In this document: positions 1-10,703 of the stretch, one piece after another | How the letters are laid out: each line of letters starts with the position of its first letter | How positions within the stretch are numbered: the stretch's first letter is position 1 | Origin: Fistulifera solaris | Lineage: Eukaryota > Bacillariophyta > Bacillariophyceae > Naviculales > Stauroneidaceae | Assembly: GCA_030295235.1 (NCBI GenBank) | Contig: AP026129.1 | Span: 744,001 to 808,000, forward strand | Direction: 5' to 3' | Length of the DNA stretch: 64,000 nucleotides | Position numbers and translations under genes: made by a program | Notes under the pieces: generated by a model | Databases searched by the model: none | What the model saw: the letters and a program-made list of their open reading frames with translations, nothing else | What the model was told of the DNA's origin: nothing

Positions 1-558
1 TTCCGTTGCCATGCAGTCACTGACTGTAGTCCTTAAAGTAGTCTTGGCACCTAAGTCCAACGTGATTGAAAGGACGACGACGACTCCTCTCCTCGGGAAC
101 CAAATTCCTTCCGATTATACCTGGTAAAAATGTCTTCCGCCTCGTCGTTGGAAAAAAATTCTTTGATTGCCGAAATTGTTCCTTCGGAGGATGATGACGG
201 AGATGATAATTCTTCTCTATCAGAAATATCAATCAATCAGAGCGCACAAATAGTAACCTCTTCATCTGTTATTTTCTACGTCGAAAATCCTCCCCGATGC
301 TGCACTTCAATCTAGTATATCCCCAAAGTGTAGGCTTGACTTCGGCACGACTGGATATCAGTCACGAGAAACGCGATTTTTGGAACGTTGTTGTACCTGG
401 TAGTGGTTTAATTTATTTATTCATTAATGATTGATTAGAATTCCTTGCTACTTCAATTGCTATCGCCTGCTCGCTTTCCATCTGACTTTATTTTAATAGT
501 TTTTACTCCACGGCTGAACCGGCAATAACAATCGATCCGAACGAGCACTCTAAAAAGA
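1..558. other. Left-edge intergenic stretch
   Basis: No convincing gene. A 61-codon frame with an ATG lies at 130-315 (+), rich in Ser, Glu and Asp; the opposite strand is open over the same bases, and neither resembles a known family. The stretch also holds a 21-bp palindrome (346-366) and one GTACCTGGTAG motif (393-403), both of which recur in other intergenic parts of the window. Confidence 0.4.
346..366. repeat. 21-bp 8-5-8 palindrome, copy a
   Basis: Arms CACGACTG and CAGTCACG flank the spacer GATAT, with one mismatch between arms. It is one of five dispersed copies; the others are at 11990, 29939, 36923 and 45264. Confidence 0.7.
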
Positions 559-759
559 ATGGCACCCACATTTACATCGCAATCACAACCACCAAACAAG
601 CTGAGAGACGGGCCGTGTGCCGAAATATACAACAAACTAGAAGCTTGTCGACAGAGAGTTGCCGCGAAATCTCCTCAACAAGCGCTTACGTTATGTGTCA
701 ATGAAACAGATCAACTGATCCAGTGCGTTCATAAACATCCCGCCTATTTCCAGCAATAA
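559..759 (+). CDS. Small twin CX9C (CHCH-type) protein
   Basis: This 66-residue protein has two CX9C motifs, Cys20/Cys30 and Cys46/Cys56, separated by a 15-residue loop. Twin CX9C proteins fold as a disulfide-linked helical hairpin, are usually imported into the mitochondrial intermembrane space by the Mia40 relay, and often assist cytochrome c oxidase or other respiratory assembly. The N-terminus is short and carries no cleavable presequence, as is normal for this import route. The ATG at 559 is the first in the frame. The gene converges with the aldo/keto reductase, with only 27 nt between the two stops. The exact subfamily (COX19, CMC or another) cannot be decided by eye. Confidence 0.75.
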   Translation: MAPTFTSQSQPPNKLRDGPCAEIYNKLEACRQRVAAKSPQQALTLCVNETDQLIQCVHKHPAYFQQ

Positions 760-786
760 AGGATAGCATGTTATGATGTTAACTTA

Positions 787-2276
787 CTACAATTTACTTA
801 ATGCGGCTGCCGACTCTAACATATTCACTTCTTCGGTATCCAATGTCCAACCCAGACAGCCCAAGACTTCTTTGGCCTGAGTGGGACTATTGACTTCGGG
901 CAAAGGAACACCACCTTTGGCAATGACGTAATTGAGTGCTACTTGTGTCGTGGTAATATCCGTGTTGATCTGAGGCGGTGGGCCGTACTTGCTTTTAAAT
1001 CGTTCTTGGGTGTCTCTCATGTTTCGAATCACTCTCGTCCGAACCCTCTCAGCCACTGTTTCCAGTACGCTATGGACCGCTTGGTACTTTTCGAGCTCTT
1101 TGAACGTGTACTTTTTGTTGCTGCTCGACAAGGAAAGGACTCCTCTTCCGCCACCGGTCGGATTCATGGCGGTGAAAATACCACTCGCCAAACCATGGTC
1201 GAGGGGGGTTCGTGATAAGAGGAATCACATTGAATTCTTTGCAAATATCAATCAAGGCTTCATTTTTCCTATTTGTCAAGGAAAATTCAAAGGCATTGCT
1301 CGTGAGACTGTAGTCCGCCGCCGCCAACTGATTGCACAATTTACGAATCTTGTGTCCCTTCGTGACGCCGACGACACCGACCGCATTCGCTTGACCGGAT
1401 TCGAGAACGGAAATGAGTCCTTTGGACAATGCACTGGTACTACTGTACCACGAGTAAGGAACTTGCAAGAGCTCAATGGTAGGTAAATCACCGAGTTTCG
1501 TCAGCGACTTTTCCAATGAATTCACCATGGCCTTTTCTGTCGTCACCACTGTATTCATGGAAAGTGTGGCGAGTATGGTTTGTAACGTATTTCCGGAGTA
1601 AGTTTCCGCAATCTGACATTCCGGAACACTTTCGGGTCGTTCAGCCAAACAGCGTTTCAATATATCATGCGCACTCATCGTCCCCCCGTACGAGGCGGAA
1701 GTCTCTACGAACGTAATGCCCGAAGCGAGTAATTCATTGTACGCCAATTGAATATCACCCGGCACAAACAAACCCGACTTGATGGCCCGTTTGGTCAATT
1801 TTCCGTTGGCGACAAAATTTCGTTTCGGATCTCCCCACGCGATGGTCGTAATGCCCAGACGATTGGGGATATGAAAGTCATTTTCGTCCTCATAATCTGC
1901 CATGTAGTCGACAATCGGGGTCTCGTATTTTTGTTTCGAGACATCTTTGTCTTTTTTCTTTCTTGTCGTCGGTATCTTCTTTCGTAGGGGTTTTTTTATT
2001 GCGAACGGGTCGTTCCGTTTTGAAGGCTGGCAAATTGCTGAGATCCAAATCGACCGTAGGTTCCTCCGGTAGCGGAGTTTCTTCCTGTTTCCGCTGTCGC
2101 TTGATTTGATTGCGTTTTCCAATTAGTTTCGAGACCTCATCATCATCATCATCATTTGGTGTACTACTACTGAATCGAACGGTGGTCGGTCGTGTCGAGG
2201 GCGCCCACATTACAAACGCACGATGGCTCGGTGCTAACAAAAGTAGGAAGACCCCGATGGTGATGGGTCGGAACAT
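787..2276 (-). CDS. Plastid-type aldo/keto reductase, two apparent frameshifts
   Basis: The N-terminus (from 2276) is a hydrophobic signal peptide ending in SHRAFVMWAP, an ASAFAP-like motif typical of diatom plastid import. A Lys/Asp-rich linker follows, then an aldo/keto reductase barrel containing GITTIAWGDP, a GITFVETSASYG strand and NPLDHGLASGIFTAMNP near the end. The family reduces carbonyls with NADPH; the substrate is unknown. Three frames must be joined: one extra A in the A6 run near 1965 and one extra C in the C6 run near 1207. Dropping both gives 495 residues without an internal stop. Both breaks sit in homopolymers, so sequencing error is likelier than decay. The gene lies head to head with the FadE gene across ~1 kb. 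Confidence 0.75.
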
Positions 2277-3307
2277 TTTTTAAAAGAAATTGTTATTACT
2301 GTTTAATACTTGTGAATGAGTGGACCCGGGGCAATGGTTGGATGGGAAATGAGAATGGCCGTTTTTGTGAAGGTGTTCATTCATTCATGAGAAAATAAAA
2401 CAAATAGGTCGCCGACGATTGGAGAGAGATCGCGAGGAGTTTGACGTTGTTGAAAAGACGATCCGATTGTGATGTGTGCGCGAGGAAGCGAACGGCAGGC
2501 ATGGCAGACGGATCCCATAAAGCTCGGCTCGGCTCGGGAATGAAACGGTTCGTGAAGAATACTTTGTGATGATAAGGTTAGGGGTTAGGGTATTTTTAGG
2601 AAATCACAGCGTCATGGCCTTGGAGACAGCGACCGGATGGGTGGCACTATGGGACAAAGAGAACCTAGGTGACACCAACTTTCTGGAGCCTGCCAGCGAA
2701 CCCCAAAAGAATGCCGCGAAGATGATCTTTCGTTCAGGAGTATAAGCTCGGACTGTAGAGTAGACAGAAGGAAGCCTTCGTAACGGTACTGAACCGTCGA
2801 TCTGCCATCACAATCCCACCGCGAAAAAAGGAGAAGATTTTTTGACCTCGGAACGATTGCATCACAGATCCTTCTCCTTCCGTCATAATAAACCATCACA
2901 TCGGACGAGAAAGGTTGCTTTGCCTTTTGTTTGTCCTTGAATTGAAAGCGTTTAGTTCCTCTCTAGGTGAGTTGCTGTATGAGTTTTCTTGCTTGTTGCG
3001 CGGGAAGTTGTCTGTCAGAAGAGAAGTCTCTCGATTGTGTTGTCGATGCGCATCGGATCCATCATGATGGGATCGTGACGCGATAGCGTACAGCCTGTTC
3101 CAAGGATTGATCTTAAAATCGAAGGTCTTTTCCTTGAAAGGATGAATACACATCTGTTGTCCTTGTGAAGACAAGGCATAGCTTGTCCTGATCGTCCGAT
3201 AATTTACTGTCAATGGTCGTCGTTGCTCACTGGACCGACGGCGTGTGGTGATTGCAGACATTTCATGGTCTCACAATGTCATCTTTGCCCTCTTGCAGTG
3301 TTTTTGA
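2277..3307. other. Divergent intergenic region / 5' leader of FadE gene
   Basis: This region separates two divergently transcribed genes. It contains a short TTAGGG-like run (2579-2591), a plus-strand frame with an ATG at 2614 (43 codons) and a good donor-like GTGAGT at 2967. A pyrimidine-rich acceptor ends at 3298 (CTCTTGCAG) and a second AG lies at 3320-3321. A leader intron or a first coding exon of the FadE gene probably lies here, but I could not join one in frame. Minus-strand frames at 2612-2899 and 2896-3261 resemble no known family. Confidence 0.4.
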
Positions 3308-5753
3308 ACTTCATTGACTAGAATATTCTATCATGTATTCCAAAAGACGTTTCAGCCGGTCGCCAAGCGCGTCCAGCAACGTGGCATTTTGGGTGTGAGC
3401 AATTGGCTCGACAAGAAATTATATCGTGCGGCCAAGGGACTCATGCCGGCGATTTCCAAAACAGAACAAGTGGCCTTGGGATGTGGTACCATTGGTTTTG
3501 ATCGAGATATCTTTACTGGATCTCCTTCGTTGAAAAAGCTCGTCGATACCTACCAGCCAAAATTGAGTGCCGAAGAAAAGGCGTTCCTCGACAATCAAGT
3601 CAACACATTGTGTGCCATGTTGAATGATCATGAGGTTGTCACAAAGAAAGATTTCTCCAAGGAAGCGTGGGATTACATGCGAAATGAAAAATTCTTTGCC
3701 ATGAAAATCCCCAAAGAATTTGGTGGATTGCAGTTTTCGACCCATGCCGTTTCCCAAATTCTGGCCAAGTTGGCGACGCAATGTTTCGATGCCAACGCGA
3801 CCGTGGCCGTGCCCAACTCGTTGGGACCGGGTGAACTGCTCGCTCGTTATGGTACACCGGAACAGAAAGACTATTTCTTGCCGCGTTTGGCGGATGGGAC
3901 TTTGATTCCTTGCTTTGGATTGACCGGTCCTCACTCGGGAAGTGATGCGACCTCGCTCATTCAAAGTGACTGTGTGGTAGAAGAGCGTAACGGAGTGTTG
4001 GGTGTTGTGGCAAACTTCAAGAAGCGATACATCACTCTAGCTCCCGTGGCTGGACTGGTTGGTCTTGGATTGAATTTGCATGATCCGAAAGGTTTGTTGA
4101 AAGGAAATGGTGCGGAGGGCTTTACGGTGGCTTTGCTCGAACGCAACCACCCCGGTCTTCGCATGGGACCGCGACACTACCCGTTGAATGCTGCCTTTAT
4201 GAATGGTACAGTGGAAGGAGAAGACGTTTGGATCCCCATGTCGAGCATTCTTGGAGGACAAGAACGTTGCGGATTTGGCTGGCACATGTTCGTCGAATGC
4301 TTGGCAGAAGGACGTGGCGTTTCTTTGCCGGCTGGATCTGCGGGTGCAGCCCGTGCGGTCATTAGCGGTGTCGGTGCCTACACGCGAGCGCGAAAACAGT
4401 TCCGTGTCCCCATTGCCGAATTTGGAGGTATTCAAGAAGGTAGGTTCTTTCGATTGTTGACAAGAGTGTGCTGGGTATGAACGACGAGGCTCACGCTTTT
4501 TGTGACAATTAGCCATGGCGTTATCTGCTAGTGACGGAGTCATGACTATTGCTGGTTGTGACTTGATGAATGCGATTGTTGACAATCATGAAGCACCCAT
4601 GGTGGTTTCTTCGATCATGAAGCAAAATTGCACAGAACGAGGTCGTCGAATCGTCGAGCGTGGTATGGACGTTGCTGCAGGATCCGCTATCTGCCGTGGT
4701 GACAAAAACTATCTAGCCAACGCTTACATGAGTCTTCCCATCGCCATCACGGTGGAGGGCGCCAACATTATGACTCGTTCATTCCAGATTATCGGTCAAG
4801 GTTTGACTCGTTGTCATCCGCACATGTTGGAAATGATTCAGTCATTGCAGATGCCCCAATCGGAAGAAAAGGAAGCCATCAAAATTTTTACCAAGCAATT
4901 CTACAAGACGGTGGGGCATGCGTTCAGCAACTTCACTTCATCCGTCGGTCGTGGTTTAAACTCTACTGTTTCCACCGGTTTTCGCTCGAAGACTGCTTAC
5001 AAGGACGGAAGCAAGCTTCTTGACTACCACGAGAAGCAGCTTCTTCGTTTATCTGCGAACTTTGCCTACACTGCCAACCTTTGCTTCATGCTAGGCGGCA
5101 AGCTAAAGTTCGAGGAGCTTCTCATGGGCCGTTTGGCCGATGCTTTGGGTGCGATTTTCTTGGGATACGCAACCTTGCATCATTACTCGCGTAGACGTGG
5201 TATTGAAGGCTTGGAAGCCGTGACTGAGCACGCCATGCTCCGTTTGGAGTACGAAGCGCAACAGGCTTTGTTGCAGGCGTCCAACAACTTTCCCGGTCCG
5301 CTTGCTCCTATCGTGAAGCCCCTGATGAAGCTCGGTTGCTTCCCTCTTGGAAATTTGACGCGTCCTTACGCTGAACCAAGTGATACTTTGACCAAGGAGG
5401 TTTCGCGACTAGTCACAACACCGTCTGGCTTGCGCGACTTTTTCGAGGAAGGCATCTACATGTCAGAAGAGGGTGTTCCTCATCAGATTTCGGATTTGAT
5501 TCGTGCCTTGCCTGTTTGCGTTCAGGCGGATCAGATCGCTTCTACTTTGCGTCGTGAGAAGAGACAGCCAACATCTGAGGAGACCGATATCTTGTCTCGC
5601 GCCGAGGCCTTGCGTGATGTGCTCATTCAAGTCGATGTCTTTGATCACTTGACCGAAGCTGAAGGTCAGAAGGGCTACACGAGACCGGCCTTGGCCGGAA
5701 CCGCCGAGCGTTTGTCAGCCTTGGATCGCAAGTCCTTTCAAGAGGTGGCCTAA
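3308..5753 (+). CDS. fadE: FadE-type acyl-CoA dehydrogenase
   Basis: The product follows E. coli FadE along its whole length: LFTG-like DIFTGSP, KAFLDNQV, EFGGLQFS, VPNSLGPGELL, FGLTGPHSGSDA, then PIAITVEGANIMTR and GQGLTRCHPHMLE in the C-terminal half. This family catalyses the first FAD-dependent step of fatty acid beta-oxidation and is distinct from the short mitochondrial ACADs of animals. One intron is clear at 4440-4512 (73 nt, GTAGGT..TTAG), joining GGIQE to AMALSASD. The open frame starts at 3308 without an ATG; the first in-frame Met is at 3443. The stretch before it (e.g. RGILGVSNWLDKKLY) looks coding, so a 5' exon is probably missing. The visible part is ~790 residues (E. coli FadE has 814). 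Compartment is unresolved without the N-terminus. Confidence 0.88.
4440..4512 (+). other. Intron in FadE gene
   Basis: A GT-AG intron of 73 nt with donor GTAGGT and acceptor CAATTAG. Removal joins ..ATT CAA GAA G|CC ATG GCG.. in frame; reading through meets a stop at 4478-4480. Confidence 0.9.
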
Positions 5754-5920
5754 ACAAATGGCTATTGCAGTGACACAGTGAAGAAGGATATCGTACACTT
5801 ATAAAGAACAATTAGTACCGTTTTATTATGTCTAGGGTATCTTGTTGCGGCGGCCTCTTTAGGAAATTAGGTCGATTGAAGAAAGGGTGATGAGCCGCTT
5901 ACATAATCGCATACTGGTTT

Positions 5921-6490
5921 CTATTTCCGTGCAAACTTGTTCATAAAAGCTCTCATTTCTTCCAAGCTCTCGTCTTGCTGACTACATAAACCACGGCATT
6001 GATTCGGGTCGATATTCGTACTCGGAGGTGTCAGTATTTCGGCCGTGCTCTGTTGCACCGCATCGACAAAGACATCCTTTGATTGGACAAGGACTACGAT
6101 ACTGGTAATCAATCCCAATACCGCAAAGGCAGCTACGGGCAAAAAGACAAAAAACGATCGATCGAGTGCGAGCTCTCCCATGAGAGGGACAGTGACTTTG
6201 GGGGCGTTGGGATCGTATGTGGGGTCATTGTTGCGTGTGACACTGATCAGCAACGGATCCAATTTGGCTGGTCTTGTGCGTGGTGTGCTGTTCTGTTCAC
6301 TGATAATTTCCTTCTTATCGTCGTAATCTTGTGGAATTGAGTCGGCCGATGATTGGTCGGATAATGACAAAATTGTTCTACTAAATGAAGGGCGATGAGT
6401 CCAAGAAGTGGGCGATCGAGCTGTAAAGGCAGACGTGAAGCACCAACATTGCGAGCAGAAGAAAATCACTGCCCCAGTATAAGGTCGCAT
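5921..6490 (-). CDS. Plastid-targeted single-span membrane protein, unknown function
   Basis: A 189-residue protein starting at the ATG at 6490. Residues 1-22 form a signal peptide ending in TSAFTAR, an ASAFAP-type motif. A Ser/Thr-rich transit-like stretch follows, then an Asn/Pro-rich middle and one strong membrane helix around residues 112-134. The C-terminus is polar and has a Cys pair (QCRGLC). I recognise no family; it is probably a small plastid membrane protein. It converges with the FadE gene and is divergent from the RluA-family gene (438 nt between starts). Confidence 0.65.
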   Translation of the reverse strand: MRPYTGAVIFFCSQCWCFTSAFTARSPTSWTHRPSFSRTILSLSDQSSADSIPQDYDDKKEIISEQNSTPRTRPAKLDPLLISVTRNNDPTYDPNAPKVTVPLMGELALDRSFFVFLPVAAFAVLGLITSIVVLVQSKDVFVDAVQQSTAEILTPPSTNIDPNQCRGLCSQQDESLEEMRAFMNKFARK

Positions 6491-6928
6491 GATTCGAAAT
6501 CGTTTAGTTTATTCCTTAGAAACACTTTCGTCTTTGACTGATTAGACTCAATAATAGCAAAGATACAAGAGCATAAATATTCATGAAACAATCGGGCAGC
6601 TGTCCCTTCAATAATTGTTGTCACTGCGTTCTTCGATACAAAGTACGGTTTCGGCTTCAAGGTGGAGTTTCGCAGTTGACGTCACCATACTGACACGTCT
6701 TGTCATGTATACCGGTAAGATGTCATCTCTATCCAGAATGATAAGCATTCATTCACGATTTCCATTAAACGGTGTCCGACTCGATGACATCCATCCAACA
6801 AAAACAACGCATTTCGAATTTTCCGCCAGAACATCGAACGAATGAATAGAAGAAGGAATAGAAAAGTCTATTGTTGATCATTCACTGAATCACTCGGTTC
6901 ATCCAACAGCTTAGCATAGCAGTAACGA
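6491..6928. other. Divergent promoter region
   Basis: This is 438 nt between two divergent start codons. No coding frame or repeat that I can support. Confidence 0.4.
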
Positions 6929-8242
6929 ATGCGACAACCAGGTCGATACACGTCGTCACTGACGCGATGGATTTGCTTCGCCTTTCTACTAACTTTCACT
7001 TCGGGATTCTTGTTTCTGTTTCCGACACGAAAGTCATCGACAAGTCGACTGCGTCTATCTTCGAGCAATAAGGCCGTCCCCGTACAAAGAACACCGTGTG
7101 TCACAGGAGTCGCTCCCCGAGACGGTCCCTTGAATGAAGCCGTCGCCCGGATATTAAACATGGATTCGTTCGAAAAGGCCAATGAACTCATTGAGATAGG
7201 TGCCGTATGGGCAAGGATGGAGGGTCTTTCCGAAGACGACTTGTTGGCGCAGTACGACGAAGGCACGTCTTCTTCACGTGCACTCTATGCGGACATTGCC
7301 CCCTTTCCCGACGACGATGATGTAGATTTGGAGACGTACATCGAACAAATGGAATCGCAACGATTCCGACGCATCTTGACTCCCAGTCATATTCAAGCTG
7401 GAACAGATTTACGAATATATCCGGAACCGCGTCGTTTTCCGGCGTATTATAATGTGACGCGTGATTGTTTGTTGTACGAAGACACGACGTTTCTTGTCGT
7501 GGATAAGCCTCCCATGTTACCCACACAACCGGATGCATCCAATTACTTTGAGTGCTTACCGGGTGCAGTTCAAGATTTGCTGGGACCGTTTTACAATATA
7601 ATGGGTGAGGAAATCAATAGACCTCTTCTTTGTCATCGTGTTGATGCTCCCGTTGGAGGTTGTGTGGTCCTCAGCAAGGATAGAAATGGTCAGCAAGTAT
7701 TTTCAAATTTTCAGCGTGATCGGGCTTTGCGCAAGGTATATCTCACTCTTACACGGCAACCTGTTCCTCTGGGGATGCACATACACTGGATGTGGGCACC
7801 ACAATCTGCTCGCGGCGCTTCCGGAGGACCGGCATGTCAGGTGATCCGCCACGCTCCGCCCGAATCTCGTCGAAAAGCACGTGAGTATTGGAATCGCTGT
7901 GTATTGGAAGTCGTCAAGTGCGATCCGATTGTCGTGCCCGGGGAAGAAGGTACTCTGTATCAAAGCACCGTTCGTCTCGTCACTGGTCGCAAGCATCAAA
8001 TTCGCGCTCAATTGGCCAGTTTGGGTGCACCTATTTTGCATGATACATTGTACGAACCCATGGCGTCTTTGACTTTGGATGTTTTAGAAACAAATGATGA
8101 TCTACTGGACGAAGCCATTGGCAAATGCCGTGCACCGGTGCGTCCGATTGGTCTGCAAGCGCATGCGGTTCTGTTCGGGGGTATTCGAGTGAAAGCCCGT
8201 CCTCCTTGGTGGCAGAGAGCCGGCAATGGTCAAGTTGTTTGA
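6929..8242 (+). CDS. RluA-family pseudouridine synthase, organelle-targeted
   Basis: A 437-residue protein with a hydrophobic N-terminus ending in TSGFLFLFP, so a plastid route is likely. An S4-like segment lies around residues 72-100. The catalytic domain has the VVDKPPMLPTQP motif (~190), the active-site motif HRVDAPVGG with the nucleophilic Asp at about 239, and VRLVTGRKHQIRAQL followed by GAPILHDTLY. The family isomerises uridine to pseudouridine in rRNA or tRNA. The usual HRLD-TSG is varied to HRVD-PVGG, but the Asp is kept. The target RNA cannot be told from sequence. Start: the ATG at 6929, upstream of the signal peptide. Confidence 0.9.
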   Translation: MRQPGRYTSSLTRWICFAFLLTFTSGFLFLFPTRKSSTSRLRLSSSNKAVPVQRTPCVTGVAPRDGPLNEAVARILNMDSFEKANELIEIGAVWARMEGLSEDDLLAQYDEGTSSSRALYADIAPFPDDDDVDLETYIEQMESQRFRRILTPSHIQAGTDLRIYPEPRRFPAYYNVTRDCLLYEDTTFLVVDKPPMLPTQPDASNYFECLPGAVQDLLGPFYNIMGEEINRPLLCHRVDAPVGGCVVLSKDRNGQQVFSNFQRDRALRKVYLTLTRQPVPLGMHIHWMWAPQSARGASGGPACQVIRHAPPESRRKAREYWNRCVLEVVKCDPIVVPGEEGTLYQSTVRLVTGRKHQIRAQLASLGAPILHDTLYEPMASLTLDVLETNDDLLDEAIGKCRAPVRPIGLQAHAVLFGGIRVKARPPWWQRAGNGQVV

Positions 8243-8524
8243 TAATTCGATGATAGGATTGTTCGAATCAAGGCGGAAGGCATTTTCCGCTTTCTTGGTT
8301 GCGGACAGAACTCCAGCACTGTTAGTTGATTTTTATGGTTCTACCTGAATTGAACAATATTGAAAGTAGTCGAATTCACTCGACTTCATTGAATACCGCG
8401 TGTTTTTCTTACTTTACTCTATGTTTGTAAAAACTAAGCAGTCTTTTGTGTGTGTTCACTAGGCACTATTTCCCATGCACATTCTCACAATTCTGACGTC
8501 CGAGCATTTGCGGGTGCAATAGAT

Positions 8525-9268
8525 TTATGTATCTTTCTTTGAAACTTTTTCAAGTTGGTTCACAAAAGTATAGCAAGAAAACAGAACAAACAGCTTTCGA
8601 TACCAAACCCATTGTGAAGCATGAGAAGCCATAGCTATCCAGTTCAAGCCAGGGGTATGCAGTCGATAGATATGACACCGTGTTTCGTCCTCAATTGCCT
8701 GAACCGCTGGTAAGAAACCGAACCAGTGCAACACAACTAGACACCAGCTATATATAGGTATATACTTGATGGTTGGATTGCGAACACTTTTCAAGGACCA
8801 CACTTCCAAAGGTAATTCTGTGTTATGCATTAGTGCTTGCGTCGCTCGGAAAGTGTCACGATGATTGATGTGTCCCGATACTCCGAACGAATCAAAGGTT
8901 ATTACGTGTAATTTCTGTTCATTCGACGACAAAACTTGCCGCAAATACGTTTCAATGATACGGACAGCGTGCTCTAAAGGCCAAGATTGTGTCGGGTGAT
9001 CTTTTAACAGTGGATCATCGATCAAGCGGACGTTTTGAATATCTAGAATTTCATGACAAGTCTTTTGCAGTTCTCGCGAACGAGTCTTCCCTAATCCGTC
9101 ATAATCTCCCGTAGTCAAGCAAATAAGTCGAAGATCGCAACCTTTGTCTTGCAAACATCGAATTGTGGGTAGAAAGAACATGCTCTCGTCGTCGGGATGA
9201 GCCGTCACAAGGACATAGACGTCGCACGCAACTACATTTGCAGTCATTCTTCTTCGTTTGCGACTCAT
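8525..9268 (-). CDS. PIGL: PIG-L family GlcNAc-PI de-N-acetylase
   Basis: A 247-residue protein with the family's zinc motif AHPDDES at residues 23-29 and the second metal motif SGHINHRD at about 131-138, plus LICLTTGDYDGLG. PIG-L removes the acetyl group from GlcNAc-phosphatidylinositol, the second step of GPI-anchor synthesis at the ER. The basic start (MSRKRRR) is followed directly by the enzyme domain; mammalian PIG-L has an N-terminal membrane helix, not seen here. A hydrophobic segment lies near residues 175-190 and another near the C-terminus. It converges with the RluA-family gene. Confidence 0.9.
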   Translation of the reverse strand: MSRKRRRMTANVVACDVYVLVTAHPDDESMFFLPTIRCLQDKGCDLRLICLTTGDYDGLGKTRSRELQKTCHEILDIQNVRLIDDPLLKDHPTQSWPLEHAVRIIETYLRQVLSSNEQKLHVITFDSFGVSGHINHRDTFRATQALMHNTELPLEVWSLKSVRNPTIKYIPIYSWCLVVLHWFGFLPAVQAIEDETRCHIYRLHTPGLNWIAMASHASQWVWYRKLFVLFSCYTFVNQLEKVSKKDT

Positions 9269-9905
9269 GTCTCTCGAGTCAGCAAATCACTGTTACGGCT
9301 GCGTTCTATTTGTCTCAGAAGTTCTCGATGAGTTGAATGTAAAATGGTCTCGAGGATTCTATTCACTCCGGCTCTTGCCCTCTCGCTCTCGCATCATCGT
9401 GGATGTTTTTTTTTTCTTTTCCATAATTTTCCTTGCTATTATTGCCTTGCAAAACAATACGGATTTCACTTAATGAAACGACACGAAATGTCACGGATTG
9501 TATTGATCAATGGAAAACTACTTCTTTACTATAATCAAGCATGTAGTCTGGTATCCATAATCGAACACTGGGATCGATTGATCTTACTAAGGTTATCCAA
9601 CTTTTATGAAGATAACCTTAATCCACTGAATGAAAGTAGTTGCCCCTTACGGGTTACCCTCAACACCATCGACAATATAGTGAAGAGGCGGTTTTAGTCT
9701 GATAAACATAATCCATGAAAGTTCATGTCGCTTAAATAAGTAGAACGTGCGGAGTAACATTTTGCAAGGCGATGGGGTGAAAAAAGTTCTTTACGGAGTA
9801 CTTTATTCTTCGAAAAAATTCTGCGCCTCATTCGTTTCTTCCGAGACGATGAACGGAAGTCAATGTTTCTTTCCTGTGATCAACCATTAGTTACTCTCTA
9901 CCATC
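9269..9905. other. Divergent intergenic region
   Basis: This is 637 nt between the PIG-L and NTF2-like start codons. It is AT-rich and has a T-rich run near 9408. A 117-codon plus-strand frame at 9344 has irregular composition and no family resemblance, so I do not call it. Confidence 0.4.
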
Positions 9906-10703
9906 ATGGCTGAACACCAGAAGGTGCATAGCGCCGCTCTACAGTGTCTTGCGGTCTGGATGGGCAAGGGATACAGTTCCGCGGAAAAATGCCTCCATGC
10001 CGAAGCGCTTGTTCTTCGGGTAGAAAGTAACGGAACACACGCCAGTCAAGCGGGTCAGGAATTTCGATTCTATATCGATGATTCTTCATTAAAGTTCCAT
10101 GTCACCAAGATACAGATTGTGCCCGTGGGAAATCAAAGTTTGGCTGCCGCACTCGTGACCAGTTTAAAGTATTGTGGATGGATTATTCTATTGAATATGG
10201 GAGATCAGTGGCAATGTATATCAGCGACGTTTTCACCTCCAGCTGTTTGTATGACACCTCAAGATTATCAAGATGTGATTTAACTCACGTGGGATGGATA
10301 CAGTCGAGCGAATCGAATGTGTGACGGTGAAAAAATGGCTACCGTGTTTCATCCCATGTGTCGTTTGACCGAAGCCACCGACGTTTCTAACGGTACATCC
10401 ACAACGAGGTCTCTTTTTCGCAAGAATCAAACCGAGTTTTGTGAATTAGTCACGAAGCGTTACGACGATCCGACAAGTCGGCACTATCCTTTCCGACGTA
10501 TGAAAAACGATTTGTCTCTCCTCTCGCAATATGATTCCTTGCTAAGCATCGATTTTGCGACCGATCGCGTAGCGCTGGTTACGCTACGAATAGGTCACCC
10601 ACCTTGTTTGTGGACGGACTACCTCACCGTGGCGAAATTATCCTCTCGATGGTGGATTGTGCACAAATCGTCTTGTTCCGAACCCTTTCCGGAAGTGAAG
10701 TAA
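9906..10703 (+). pseudogene. Tandem NTF2-like (lumazine-binding-2-like) protein with in-frame stop
   Basis: One continuous frame of 266 codons is broken only by a TAA at 10281-10283 (codon 126). The first half looks like a degenerate NTF2-like domain. The second half, starting around the stop, has WDGYSRANRMCDGEKMATVFHP followed by CRLTEATDV, the typical opening of a SnoaL/lumazine-binding-2 fold. The stop falls just before this second domain's first helix, where a Gln codon would fit (CAA to TAA). Codon use is alike on both sides, so decay is recent, or the stop is an error or is read through. Such proteins bind or modify small molecules; the role is unknown. It is called a pseudogene only for the stop. 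The gene converges with the coiled-coil gene. Confidence 0.6.

Noticed and set aside
130-315. 61-codon plus-strand frame with an ATG
   Set aside because: Low-complexity Ser/Glu/Asp composition, open on both strands, and no family resemblance.
787-2276. Introns or programmed frameshifting as the cause of the broken frames
   Set aside because: The breaks need one base only, no GT-AG pair fits, and there is no slippery heptamer plus structure shared among them.
2612-3261. Two minus-strand frames (95 and 121 codons) upstream of FadE
   Set aside because: Irregular composition and no motifs; they overlap the probable leader or first intron of the FadE gene on the other strand.
9344-9697. 117-codon plus-strand frame
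   Set aside because: Sits in AT-rich divergent intergenic DNA, with no motif and odd composition.
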